This document shows, in pieces, positions 25,538 to 32,762 of a stretch of DNA of 32,762 nt. The translations under genes and the position numbers were made by a program. Origin of the DNA: an uncultured Allomuricauda sp. (GTDB lineage Bacteria; Bacteroidota; Bacteroidia; Flavobacteriales; Flavobacteriaceae); the NCBI RefSeq assembly GCF_937884665.1, contig NZ_CAKZYF010000180.1, positions 1 to 32,762 of the forward strand. Direction: 5' to 3'. The notes beneath the pieces were generated by a model, which saw nothing but the letters and a program-made list of their open reading frames with translations, did no database searches and was not told the DNA's origin. Position 1 is the stretch's first letter. Each line of letters begins with the position of its first letter.

Positions 25538-26787
25538 ACATACTGCTGAAGTCGGCCAAAATTGTATCCCCAGGGAATTCGGTTTTACACTTAAAAAAAA
25601 GAGATATCCTTGTTAAAAAGGGAATCATCGAAAAAATAGCGACCTCCCTACCGACTCCGTCCAATACCAAGGTCTTCGCACACAAGAATCTTCATGTTTC
25701 CATAGGATGGCTGGATACCAGCGTTTGTTTCGGAGAACCGGGCCACGAGGAACGCGAAAATATCAAAAATGGCCTCCAGGTGGCAGCACAAAGTGGATTT
25801 ACCCATATCATTTTAAATCCGAACACAGACCCAATACCAGATACCAGTTCGGACATTGTGTTTTTGAAAGAAAGGGGCAAAAGTATGGGCTGTAGACTAC
25901 ACCCTTTAGGAAGCTTGACCAAGAACAGTTCAGGTATGGATTTGGCGGAGCTCTATGATATGCACAATGCAGGGGCTATCGGGTTTTACGACTTTAAAAA
26001 GCAAATCATCAATCCCAATCTTTTGAAAATCGCCTTGCTTTATGCCCAGAATTTTGATGGTTTGGTCTTTTCATTCCCGGAAGACAAACAAATTAAGGGG
26101 AAGGGAGTGGTAAACGAAGGAAATGTATCAACCACTCTGGGGCTCAAGGGAATTCCAGGGTTGGCAGAGGAGCTGCAGATTTCGAGAGATCTTTATGTTT
26201 TGGAATATACCGGGGGTAAACTCCATATTCCAACTATTTCATCCGCAAATTCCGTAAAATTGATAGCAAGTGCCAAGAAAAAAGGGTTGGACGTAAGCTG
26301 CAGTGTGGCCATTCATAACCTTGTTTTTACAGATGATACACAATACAACATTGACACGATGTTCAAAGTAAGCCCGCCTCTGCGCACAAAACAGGATAGC
26401 AAGGCGCTTTCAAAGGGATTATTGGAGGGAACAATTGATTTTGATACTTCAGACAACATTCCCTTGGACATTGAAGAAAAAAGGTTGGAGTTTGACCATG
26501 CACTTTCCGGTACTTTGGGAATGGAATCGGCCTTTGGTAGCCTGAATAAAATCTTTGATTGGAAGGATTCTATTTCCCTGTTGACCCGAGGTTGGGAACG
26601 GTTTGATATTCAAAAACCAGAAATTGCAATAGGTGCAGAAGCATGTTTAACGCTTTTTGATCCTCTGGAAGAATGGACGTTCCAAGAAAAAAATATAAGC
26701 TCAACCTCAAAAAACAGTATGTTTTTGGGCAGTACCTTAAAAGGTAGGGTTTTGGGTACTGTTTCGAACAACACCATAACCCTATAG
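25534..26787 (+). CDS. Dihydroorotase-like amidohydrolase lacking metal ligands
   Basis: This 417-residue protein has the amidohydrolase fold of PyrC: a small beta domain (MNILLKSAKIVSPGNSVLHL), FGEPGHEERENIKNGLQVAA and GFTHIILNPNTDP are clear. The catalytic positions are gone. The HxH that follows strand 1 is DTSVCF (61-66), with no histidine; the SDHAP motif is SDNIP (306-310); the typical central histidine region reads FSFPED. H231 in LHIPTIS persists. So it is probably non-catalytic, similar to the inactive DHO subunits that act as partners of aspartate transcarbamoylase, or a repurposed fold. ATG at 25534 overlaps the BatA stop; a longer start inside batA is unlikely. A true PyrC should exist elsewhere in the genome. 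Confidence 0.85.
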   Translation: MNILLKSAKIVSPGNSVLHLKKRDILVKKGIIEKIATSLPTPSNTKVFAHKNLHVSIGWLDTSVCFGEPGHEERENIKNGLQVAAQSGFTHIILNPNTDPIPDTSSDIVFLKERGKSMGCRLHPLGSLTKNSSGMDLAELYDMHNAGAIGFYDFKKQIINPNLLKIALLYAQNFDGLVFSFPEDKQIKGKGVVNEGNVSTTLGLKGIPGLAEELQISRDLYVLEYTGGKLHIPTISSANSVKLIASAKKKGLDVSCSVAIHNLVFTDDTQYNIDTMFKVSPPLRTKQDSKALSKGLLEGTIDFDTSDNIPLDIEEKRLEFDHALSGTLGMESAFGSLNKIFDWKDSISLLTRGWERFDIQKPEIAIGAEACLTLFDPLEEWTFQEKNISSTSKNSMFLGSTLKGRVLGTVSNNTITL

Positions 26788-26791
26788 TATT

Positions 26792-27115
26792 TTGAATACG
26801 CAAAAAGAAGGTAGAACCATAGCTATTGTTGCCTACATTACCATTGTTGGCAGTTTAATCGCCATTACCATGAACATGGAACCTAAGAACACTTTTGCAC
26901 GATTTCACCTTAGACAAGCCTTTGGAATTCATTTAATGTACCATGGTTTGGCCATCGTTCTCACCTTTGCAGAAATCGTAGCGGCTTCCTTTTGGTTGTT
27001 CATCACCTACAGTATTTTACTTGTTTTTGGGGTATACGGTGCAGTAAACCTAAAGGTTCGCCCTATTCCTGTCATTGGGGCTTATTTTCAAAAATGGTTT
27101 ACCTTTATCCAATAA
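26792..27115 (+). CDS. Small membrane protein, DUF4870/Tic20-like
   Basis: The 107-residue protein has three hydrophobic segments (about 9-27, 47-66, 70-90), with KNTFARFHLRQAFGIHLMYH between the first two, reminiscent of the HxRQA motif in DUF4870/Tic20-like proteins. It must use TTG at 26792 (MNTQKEGRTIAIVAY), the only start that gives a full first helix. It lies 4 bp after the dihydroorotase-like stop and ends just before the hydrolase gene, so it belongs to the same operon. Function unknown. Confidence 0.65.
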   Translation: MNTQKEGRTIAIVAYITIVGSLIAITMNMEPKNTFARFHLRQAFGIHLMYHGLAIVLTFAEIVAASFWLFITYSILLVFGVYGAVNLKVRPIPVIGAYFQKWFTFIQ

Positions 27116-27124
27116 TTGAATACG

Positions 27125-27784
27125 ATGTCGCCCACCCCACTCTCATTGGTCTATTTGATGAGACCCGCATTGGTTGAATCCCAAAAAAAACCTTCGATTT
27201 TTATGCTTCACGGTTATGGAAGCAATGAGGAAGACCTGTTTTCCTTTGCATCTGAACTTCCAGAAGAATATTCCATTTTTTCGGTCAGGGCTCCCTATGA
27301 TCTTGAACCTTTTGGACATGCTTGGTACGCCATCAACTTTGATGCGGATTTTGGAAAATGGAGCGATGACGAACAAGCAAAACTATCCCGTACAAAAATC
27401 TTGAAATTCATCGAAGAAGCCGTTGAAACTTATCGTTTGGACCAGAATGAGGTTACGCTTTTGGGTTTTAGCCAAGGTACTATCTTGAGTTATTCCATAG
27501 CGCTGTCCTATCCAGAAAAAATAAAAAATGTGATTGCCCTTAGCGGTTACATTAACGAAAACATTCTTTTGGAAGGATATGAGGAAAAAAACTTCGATCA
27601 CCTTAAAGTTTATGCCTCACATGGGCAGGTAGATCAAGTAATACCTTTGGAATGGGCCCAGAAGGCACCGGGAATCTTGAAAAAACTATCGATTGATTTC
27701 AAATTTGAGGAGTTTCCAGTAGGACACGGCGTATCGCCACAAAACTTTTATTCTTTTAAGACTTGGTTGGAAAATCAGACTTAA
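27125..27784 (+). CDS. Alpha/beta hydrolase, carboxylesterase/phospholipase type
   Basis: The 219-residue enzyme resembles the PF02230 esterases (YpfH-like). Its nucleophile elbow is GFSQG with S116, the acid is D170 in HGQVDQVIP, and the histidine is H201 in VGHGVS. MLHGYGSNEEDLFSFA (27-42) supplies the oxyanion loop. The ATG at 27125 is favoured over a TTG three codons earlier at 27116 because the family N-terminus begins near PLSLVYLMRP. No signal peptide, so cytoplasmic. It ends the operon that starts with the BatA protein and is convergent with the next gene: their stop codons share the TTAA at 27781-27784. Confidence 0.87.
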   Translation: MSPTPLSLVYLMRPALVESQKKPSIFMLHGYGSNEEDLFSFASELPEEYSIFSVRAPYDLEPFGHAWYAINFDADFGKWSDDEQAKLSRTKILKFIEEAVETYRLDQNEVTLLGFSQGTILSYSIALSYPEKIKNVIALSGYINENILLEGYEEKNFDHLKVYASHGQVDQVIPLEWAQKAPGILKKLSIDFKFEEFPVGHGVSPQNFYSFKTWLENQT

Positions 27785-28275
27785 TTGCTCCTTGCGTAAA
27801 GCAAATGATCTATGAGCGTAAAATCAATTCCCAAATCATCCTTGAGTTCATAGCGTATAACAACATCTCCCCAAAATTTCCCATCGGAAAAATCAGCCAA
27901 TATCCATTTATGGTTAAGTACCTTTATTTTATTTATTTTGAAATTACCGTTCATCCCTTCATAGGGAACTAGGGGGTTATCCCCTTTAGTCTCATTGGTC
28001 TCCAATAGTTTGTCGGCTATATACCTTGCTGGGTCCTTTAAATTCAAGTGGTCAAAATACGCCAGGGCATCATCATTATTTTCCAAGGAAAAATATTGCA
28101 TGTCCAAAATACGCAACTGTGCATTTTGCAATGAGTCCCTTAGCGCTGCTACTCGGTTCTGCGAATTCTGGATATCTTCATTGAGTGTTTTTTGTAGCGT
28201 ATTGGTACTTACAAATTGGTAGAGCACAATTAATGCGGCGAAAACAAAGAGATATAAAAAAATCTTGTTTTTCAT
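27781..28275 (-). CDS. Membrane-anchored protein of unknown function
   Basis: The 164-residue protein has an N-terminal anchor (FLYLFVFAALIVLYQFV), then a coiled-coil-like stretch rich in N, Q and L (about 27-58: LNEDIQNSQNRVAALRDSLQ), and a C-terminal globular domain containing YFDHLNLKDPARYIADKLLE and KWILADFSDGKFWGDVVIRY. I recall similar flavobacterial proteins being labelled hydrolases without support. No catalytic motif is evident. Its ATG overlaps the MBL hydrolase stop (ATGA), indicating coupling with that upstream gene. Confidence 0.7.
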   Translation of the reverse strand: MKNKIFLYLFVFAALIVLYQFVSTNTLQKTLNEDIQNSQNRVAALRDSLQNAQLRILDMQYFSLENNDDALAYFDHLNLKDPARYIADKLLETNETKGDNPLVPYEGMNGNFKINKIKVLNHKWILADFSDGKFWGDVVIRYELKDDLGIDFTLIDHLLYARSN

Positions 28276-29057
28276 AACATGGGAATGTTGAGTGTTAAGT
28301 TATCATAGGCGAGAAATACATGCTCCGGTAGTTCTTTTTCTACTTCGGCATGAAAACCCAACAAATGACTGATGTGTGTAAAATATGTGGTTTCAGCCCC
28401 AACCAAGTCTGCAAATTGAAGAGCTTCTTCTAAATTGAAGTGGGAATGATGCGGTTCTTTTCTAAGGGCATTGACCACCAATATCTTGGCTCCCAAAATC
28501 TTTTGTATTTGGTCGTCTTCCATTCGTTTTACATCGGTCATATACACAAAGTCCCCTATACGGTAACCAAATACTTGCAGTCGGTTGTGATAGGCCTCAA
28601 TAGGTATTACCTCTTGCCCTCCCAATTCAAAAGGGGTATCCTTGTACACCTGATTAACAATTACGGCAGGTGCACCGGGATACCTGTTCTCATCCGCAAA
28701 AATATAATCAAACCGTTGTTTGAGCGCTTGAACTACCCGTTGGTGGGCGAAAATTGGAATATCGCCCTGTCTAAAAAAGAATGGACGGATATCATCAATC
28801 CCAGCAGTATGATCCGCATGTTCATGGGTAAAAAGAATACCGTCCAAACGGTTGACCGCATTGGACAGCATCTGTTGCCTAAAGTCAGGACCACAATCCA
28901 CCACATAGGTAAACTCGTTCCAAGATACCAAAACGGAGACCCGGAGTCGTTTATCTCGGGGGTCGTCACTAAGGCAAACGGGATGATTACTGGCGACCAC
29001 GGGAATACCTTGAGAAGTACCGGTGCCCAAAAAAGTAATGGTCATCATATCATCCAT
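28272..29057 (-). CDS. MBL-fold metallo-hydrolase, PhnP-like
   Basis: The 261-residue protein has the metallo-beta-lactamase signature H78-E-H80-A-D82-H83 (THEHADHTAGID) preceded by the DCGPDFR segment. The opening TITFLGTGTSQGIPV is typical of the PhnP/RNase Z-like branch that cleaves cyclic phosphodiesters. Further metal-binding histidines are expected in KEPHHSHFNLEEAL and FTHISHLLG. Four starts are possible; ATG at 29057 is used, with ATGs at 29048 and 29045 equally reasonable. The gene sits ahead of the membrane-anchored unknown, with a 4-base overlap. No phosphonate genes are nearby, so its substrate is not known. Confidence 0.87.
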   Translation of the reverse strand: MDDMMTITFLGTGTSQGIPVVASNHPVCLSDDPRDKRLRVSVLVSWNEFTYVVDCGPDFRQQMLSNAVNRLDGILFTHEHADHTAGIDDIRPFFFRQGDIPIFAHQRVVQALKQRFDYIFADENRYPGAPAVIVNQVYKDTPFELGGQEVIPIEAYHNRLQVFGYRIGDFVYMTDVKRMEDDQIQKILGAKILVVNALRKEPHHSHFNLEEALQFADLVGAETTYFTHISHLLGFHAEVEKELPEHVFLAYDNLTLNIPML

Positions 29058-29106
29058 GAAAATCAAAATTATAACTTATTTATGTAATTAGATGAAATGA
29101 AGAATG

Positions 29107-29114
29107 TAACTTTG
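29107..29114 (+). promoter_or_regulatory. -7 promoter box that argues for the downstream start of the next gene
   Basis: TAACTTTG matches TAnnTTTG exactly. Transcription would begin near 29121, so the upstream ATG at 29097 could not be the translation start, while ATG at 29136 would follow a 15-base leader. A -33 element is not clear. Confidence 0.45.
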
Positions 29115-29135
29115 TTAGCGATAAACCATTCCGCC

Positions 29136-30593
29136 ATGTCTACCGTTGCCAGCGAACAAAGCGCTTTTGAGAATATACTCTCGATAAAGGCAAAAACACT
29201 TCGAATCAACCTCAATAAAAATATTTATGGCACTTTCGCAGAAATTGGTGCCGGGCAAGAGACGGCGCGCCAATTTTTCCGCGCTGGAGGGGCCTCTGGT
29301 ACCATAGCCAAGGCCATGAGCGCTTATGATAAATCCTTCAGTGATGCTATTTATGGTATAGAAGATGACGGAAGATATGTAACGCAAGCGCGATTAAAAC
29401 GAATGTTGGTCCATGAAATGAATTTGGTGGAAGAACGTATCGGTAGAGAAAATAATCCGGATTATTTGTTTTTTACGTATGCGAACACCGTAGCCACGAT
29501 TGATTTTTCCAAACGCTACAAAGGTCATGGTTGGGTCGGAATCCGGTTTCAATTGAATCCCAAGCAAAAAGAGTACGATGAAATCATCCTGCACGTGCGT
29601 TTTAAACAAAATGAGGCCCGGCTACAACAGGAAACCTTGGGAACCCTGGGGGTTAATTTGATTTATGGCGCATTTTTTAAGCATAGTGAACCCCGGGAAT
29701 TGCTGAAGGAACTTTATGACCACATTGATAAGGACACGCTGGAAATCGATATGGTCAACTTTATAGGTCCCAGTTTTAAAGGGGTGGACAATCGTTTGAT
29801 GAGTCTTCAACTTATCCGTAACGACATGACGGACGCCGTTATGTTCGGGCCAGATGGGAACAACTTATTGCCAGCAGCGGTGCTTTATAAAAAGAATATC
29901 CTTGCGTTACGAGGAAGTTTTCGACCGGTTACCAAGGTAAATATGGATATGTTCCAAAAATCGTATGATATATTTATCAGGGAGCAAACCGTGGAGTACG
30001 AGAACACCATTGTTGTTTTTGAAATTACACTGTCCAATTTGAAGGCTTCCGGTGAAATTGATGAGCAAGATTTTATGGACCGAGCAGAACTACTGAGCTC
30101 GCTGGGCCATACGGTACTCATTTCCAAGTTCCAAGAATACTATAAACTGGTGGAGTACTTTAACAATTACACCAAGGCCAAATTAGGATTGACCATGGGT
30201 ATCAATAACCTGGTGGATGTATTTGATGAAAAATACTATCGCCATTTGAGCGGTGGAATATTAGAGGCTTTCGGGAAACTGTTCTTCAAAGATTTAAAGG
30301 TATATCTGTATCCCATGAAGGACCCGGAAACGGGCCAAATTATGACCAGTAACAATGTCAAGGTGCACCCGCGTATGAAAGAACTGTACAAATTCTTTAA
30401 ATACAATGGCAAGGTCATGGATATTATTGACTATGACCCGGATATCATGGACATTTTTTCCAGGGAAGTCCTAAAACGGATAACCAACGGAGAAGAAGGT
30501 TGGGAAGAAATGCTTCCGGAAGGTATCGCCGAAATTATAAAGGAAAAACAATTATTCAGTAGAAAGATTCTTGCCGAAAAGGAAAAGGCATAA
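29136..30593 (+). CDS. Conserved ~485-residue Bacteroidota protein of unknown function
   Basis: The protein is large, soluble-looking and strongly conserved in my memory of the phylum (sometimes mislabelled nicotinate-nucleotide adenylyltransferase). Conserved blocks include LRINLNKNIYGTFAEIGAGQ, FFRAGGASGTIAKAMSAYDK, IYGIEDDGRYVTQARL, ANTVATIDFSKRYKGHGWVG and a C-terminal PRMKELYKFFKYNGKVMDI. No signal peptide, membrane span or classic nucleotide motif is visible. The ATG at 29136 is preferred to 29097: a promoter box lies between them and the homologous N-terminus begins MSxxxxxxxAFExILSIKAK. A terminator follows 26 bases after the stop. It is divergent from the MBL/unknown pair. Confidence 0.8.
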   Translation: MSTVASEQSAFENILSIKAKTLRINLNKNIYGTFAEIGAGQETARQFFRAGGASGTIAKAMSAYDKSFSDAIYGIEDDGRYVTQARLKRMLVHEMNLVEERIGRENNPDYLFFTYANTVATIDFSKRYKGHGWVGIRFQLNPKQKEYDEIILHVRFKQNEARLQQETLGTLGVNLIYGAFFKHSEPRELLKELYDHIDKDTLEIDMVNFIGPSFKGVDNRLMSLQLIRNDMTDAVMFGPDGNNLLPAAVLYKKNILALRGSFRPVTKVNMDMFQKSYDIFIREQTVEYENTIVVFEITLSNLKASGEIDEQDFMDRAELLSSLGHTVLISKFQEYYKLVEYFNNYTKAKLGLTMGINNLVDVFDEKYYRHLSGGILEAFGKLFFKDLKVYLYPMKDPETGQIMTSNNVKVHPRMKELYKFFKYNGKVMDIIDYDPDIMDIFSREVLKRITNGEEGWEEMLPEGIAEIIKEKQLFSRKILAEKEKA

Positions 30594-30619
30594 CCTGAAT
30601 TTATGGCCAAAAAATACAA

Positions 30620-30648
30620 CGGCACCTTGATAAGGTGCCGTTTTTTTT
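30620..30648. terminator. Bidirectional rho-independent terminator
   Basis: Perfect 9-bp stem CGGCACCTT / AAGGTGCCG with loop GAT, then eight Ts on the plus strand. An A-run before the left arm gives a T-tract on the minus strand too, so it can end both the conserved gene (plus) and the convergent bcp gene (minus). Confidence 0.93.
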
Positions 30649-30651
30649 GGT

Positions 30652-31104
30652 TCAGTTAAGCAATTGGGCTGCATGGTCCTTTGTTTTTACTTTATCGATA
30701 ACGCGCTCGATCACCCCCCCTTCGTCAATAATGAAAGTGGTTCTGTGGAGACCATCATATTCTTTTCCCATAAACTTTTTTGGGCCCCAGACCCCGAATG
30801 TTTCTATGACGGTATGGTCTTCATCCGCTAGCAAGGGAAACGGAAATTCATATTTGTTCTTAAAATTGGCCTGCTTCTTCTGGGAATCCTCACTAACCCC
30901 CAATAGCTCAAATCCCCTTTCCTGTAATAATTGATAATTGTCCCTCAAATTACAGGCTTCCGCCGTGCATCCCGGGGTATTTGCCCTGGGATAGAAAAAA
31001 ACGACCAACTTTTTACCCTTATAGTCACCTAAATTAATTGTATTGCCATCTTGGTCTTTTGATGAAAATTCAGGTACTTTATCACCCACCTTTAATGTGT
31101 TCAT
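30652..31104 (-). CDS. bcp: Thioredoxin-dependent thiol peroxidase (peroxiredoxin Q)
   Basis: This cytoplasmic peroxiredoxin reduces hydrogen and organic peroxides. The peroxidatic cysteine is C46 in NTPGCTAEAC and the resolving cysteine C51 follows five residues later, the atypical two-cysteine layout of the Bcp/PrxQ group. VVFFYPRANTPGCT, KKFMGKEYDGLHRTTFIID and LLADEDHTVIETFGVWGPK are other family blocks. The 150-residue length is usual. The gene is divergent from nth, with a 52-bp spacer, pairing peroxide removal with DNA base repair. Confidence 0.96.
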   Translation of the reverse strand: MNTLKVGDKVPEFSSKDQDGNTINLGDYKGKKLVVFFYPRANTPGCTAEACNLRDNYQLLQERGFELLGVSEDSQKKQANFKNKYEFPFPLLADEDHTVIETFGVWGPKKFMGKEYDGLHRTTFIIDEGGVIERVIDKVKTKDHAAQLLN

Positions 31105-31156
31105 AATTTTCCAAAAAATATTATGTTTAACTTATATTCCATAAAATTAAACAAAA

Positions 31157-31819
31157 ATGCTTAAAAAGGATAAAGTAAATTTTACAATACAAAAATTAAG
31201 CGAGCTTTATCCTACCATTCCTGTTCCTTTGGACCATAAAGACCCATATACCCTTTTAATTGCCGTTTTATTGTCGGCACAGAGCACAGATGTAAGAGTC
31301 AACCAAATTACCCCTTTGCTATTTGAGAAAGCAGATAATCCATACGCTATGGTTCGCTTGTCCGTAGAAGAGATACGTGATATTATTAGGCCCGTGGGAC
31401 TATCCCCTATGAAATCAAAGGGCATTCATGGTTTATCACAGATATTGATTGATAAATACAATGGGGAAGTTCCCAAAGATATTGCGCTTTTGGAGGAGTT
31501 ACCGGCCGTTGGCCACAAAACTGCGAGCGTGGTCGTATCCCAGGCTTTTGGTATTCCAGCCTTTCCGGTGGACACACATATTCATCGCCTCATGTACCGA
31601 TGGGGCTTCAGCAATGGAAAAAATGTGGTACAAACGGAAAAAGATGCCAAGCGTTTGTTTCCCCAAGCACTTTGGAACGATCTACATCTTCAGATTATAT
31701 GGTATGGCAGGGAATACTCCCCGGCTAGGGGTTGGAATCTGGAAAAAGATATCATTACTAAGACGATAGGTCGAAAAACAGTGCTCAACGACTACTACAA
31801 AAACAAAAAAGACCGCTAA
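31157..31819 (+). CDS. nth: Endonuclease III (DNA glycosylase/AP lyase) without iron-sulfur cluster
   Basis: The 220-residue enzyme excises oxidised pyrimidines and nicks the strand. It has the helix-hairpin-helix ELPAVGHKTASVVVSQAFG with the Schiff-base lysine K121 and the catalytic aspartate D139 in FPVDTHIHRL. Classical Nth has four cysteines binding a 4Fe-4S cluster at the C-terminus; this protein contains no cysteine at all, and its tail reads IIWYGREYSPARGWNLEKDI. I believe this is the normal form in Flavobacteriaceae, so it is a lineage trait rather than damage. The stop codon lies inside the following terminator hairpin. Confidence 0.93.
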   Translation: MLKKDKVNFTIQKLSELYPTIPVPLDHKDPYTLLIAVLLSAQSTDVRVNQITPLLFEKADNPYAMVRLSVEEIRDIIRPVGLSPMKSKGIHGLSQILIDKYNGEVPKDIALLEELPAVGHKTASVVVSQAFGIPAFPVDTHIHRLMYRWGFSNGKNVVQTEKDAKRLFPQALWNDLHLQIIWYGREYSPARGWNLEKDIITKTIGRKTVLNDYYKNKKDR

Positions 31820-31830
31820 AAGCGGCCTTT
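31811..31830. terminator. Hairpin terminator overlapping the nth stop codon
   Basis: Arms CCGCT and AGCGG with loop AAA are followed by CCTTTTATTT. An A-run at 31801-31810 gives a T-tract on the other strand, so it may also end the convergent 47-residue gene. Confidence 0.7.
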
Positions 31831-31849
31831 TATTTACATTTTACCAAGT

Positions 31850-31993
31850 CTAGTTCAAGGTAATCTCAAACTGGTGCCTATCGCAATCAACAACTCGCAT
31901 CGATTTTGAATAATTCAGTAAAAAATCAATAGTCTGTTTTCGAGTTTTTACTGTTCTGGTAATTTTTTGTTCTTCAGAGTAAATATTTTCCAT
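31850..31993 (-). CDS. 47-residue small protein, conserved-looking
   Basis: Starting at ATG 31993 the frame gives MENIYSEEQKITRTVKTRKQ, then TIDFLLNYSKSMRVVDCDRH and QFEITLN, ending at TAG (31850-31852). It has a mixed-charge N-terminus and a hydrophobic ETxxFLLNYSKS-like core, the sort of small protein I recall downstream of ECF sigma genes in flavobacteria. It lies 72 bp after the sigma factor stop on the same strand and 30 bp before the nth terminator, so it could be cotranscribed with the sigma factor. No membrane span. It may be a regulator or anti-sigma-like peptide; this is not proven. Confidence 0.55.
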   Translation of the reverse strand: MENIYSEEQKITRTVKTRKQTIDFLLNYSKSMRVVDCDRHQFEITLN

Positions 31994-32065
31994 ATTCCAG
32001 CATTAATGTTACACTTAGATAACGCCGCTGAAATGGAAATATTGCAGACTTCGACGGAATGCAGA

Positions 32066-32647
32066 TTAATTCGTTAAAACGATATTGTGACGGTCTACTA
32101 TTTTTCGCAGATTGATAAGTGCATATCGCATTCGTCCTAAAGCGGTATTGATGCTGACCCCAGTATTTTCCGATATTTCCTTGAAGCTCATATCCTTGTA
32201 GATTCGCATGACCAAAACTTCTTTTTGATCATCTGGAAGTTCGTCTATGAGCAAGCTCAAATCTTTATCTATCTGTTCTTTTATGATTTGCTTTTCCGCG
32301 TTTAGCTTGTCATCCTTGATTACAGAAAAGATGTTGAAATCATCACTGCCCTCAAATTTGGGCATTCTTTTGTTCTTCCTGAAATAATCAATAATAAGAT
32401 TGTGCGCAATGCGCATTACCCAAGGCAAAAATTTTCCTTCTTCGCTGTAAGAACCTCGCTTGAGTGTTTTAATCACCTTAATAAAGGTATCTTGAAAAAT
32501 ATCCTCGGCAACATCGCGGTCGAGTACTTTGGAATAGATAAAACTGGAAATTCTTTGGTTGTATCGGTTGATAAGTGTTTCTAGAGCTTTTTCGTCTCCA
32601 GAAATATAGTTCTTTACGAGTATCGAGTCGTCAATCTGTAGTTCCAT
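32066..32647 (-). CDS. ECF-type RNA polymerase sigma factor
   Basis: The 193-residue protein has sigma region 2 (LETLINRYNQRISSFIYSKV, AEDIFQDTFIKVIKTLKRG) and region 4 (DELPDDQKEVLVMRIYKDMS, then FKEISENTGVSINTALGRMR). The spacer between regions is longer than minimal ECFs. The ATG at 32647 gives MELQIDDSILVKNYISGDE, the expected N-terminus; an upstream start at 32701 would add 18 unrelated residues. No anti-sigma gene is visible in the window. The cue is unknown. Downstream is the 47-residue small gene. Confidence 0.9.
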   Translation of the reverse strand: MELQIDDSILVKNYISGDEKALETLINRYNQRISSFIYSKVLDRDVAEDIFQDTFIKVIKTLKRGSYSEEGKFLPWVMRIAHNLIIDYFRKNKRMPKFEGSDDFNIFSVIKDDKLNAEKQIIKEQIDKDLSLLIDELPDDQKEVLVMRIYKDMSFKEISENTGVSINTALGRMRYALINLRKIVDRHNIVLTN

Positions 32648-32762
32648 ACAAATTACTTTTTTGGTTAAAATTAGACACACCCTTACCAAAAAAGGAGGCA
32701 CTGTATATTAGTTTAATTTTAAAAAAGTAAATATCGCTGTATAGGCCTATCAAGTTATTAAT

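Noticed and set aside
1..32762. tRNA, rRNA, CRISPR, insertion sequences or prophage
   Set aside because: No cloverleaf-like, ribosomal, repeat-spacer, transposase or phage sequences were seen in any frame.

Overview
This window is a stretch of ordinary chromosome from a member of the Bacteroidota, almost certainly a marine-type Flavobacteriaceae. The evidence is the set of lineage-typical proteins (DUF6146, DUF6787, a BatA-domain/dihydroorotase-like pair, a SusC/CirA-style TonB receptor with an N-terminal carboxypeptidase-regulatory domain, a lipoprotein with an acidic export signal, a cysteine-free endonuclease III). TAnnTTTG promoter boxes fit too. I see no phage, IS, CRISPR, rRNA or tRNA. 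No single dramatic new system stands out; the most interesting items are a probable metal-acquisition cluster with a Fur/Zur-type operator, several small or broken genes, and a chimeric join at the left edge.

Layout. 1-371 is a PAS sensor fragment with a frameshift, joined directly to a ParC-like topoisomerase subunit that lacks its C-terminal ~150 residues. ParE and YchF follow on the same (-) strand. After a 480-bp gap comes a dicluster ferredoxin (-), divergent from an acyl-CoA reductase, serC and a serA-like dehydrogenase (+), then DUF937, DUF6146 and DUF6787 proteins. At 11.5-15.1 kb lies a small His/Cys protein, a TonB receptor and a lipoprotein, with a perfect 7-1-7 palindrome ahead of the lipoprotein. 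On the (-) strand opposite are a small membrane protein interrupted by an amber codon, then folE and msrA.

At 16.8-18.8 kb a tightly overlapping trio encodes a LolD-type ATPase, a CPBP protease and a TIGR02757 protein. A Tat-exported Gfo/Idh/MocA oxidoreductase faces it. From 20.1 to 23.5 kb are an S10 carboxypeptidase, a PD40 propeller protein and a GT2 glycosyltransferase. From 23.6 to 27.8 kb are a BatA/VWA protein, a dihydroorotase-like protein without metal ligands, a small membrane protein and an alpha/beta hydrolase.

The right end holds a membrane-anchored unknown and an MBL hydrolase (-), a conserved 485-residue Bacteroidota family (+), bcp (-) and nth (+) flanking hairpin terminators, a 47-residue unlisted small protein, and an ECF-type sigma factor (-). 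Functional themes are DNA topology and repair, serine biosynthesis, oxidative-damage repair (msrA, bcp), lipoprotein export, and probable metal uptake.
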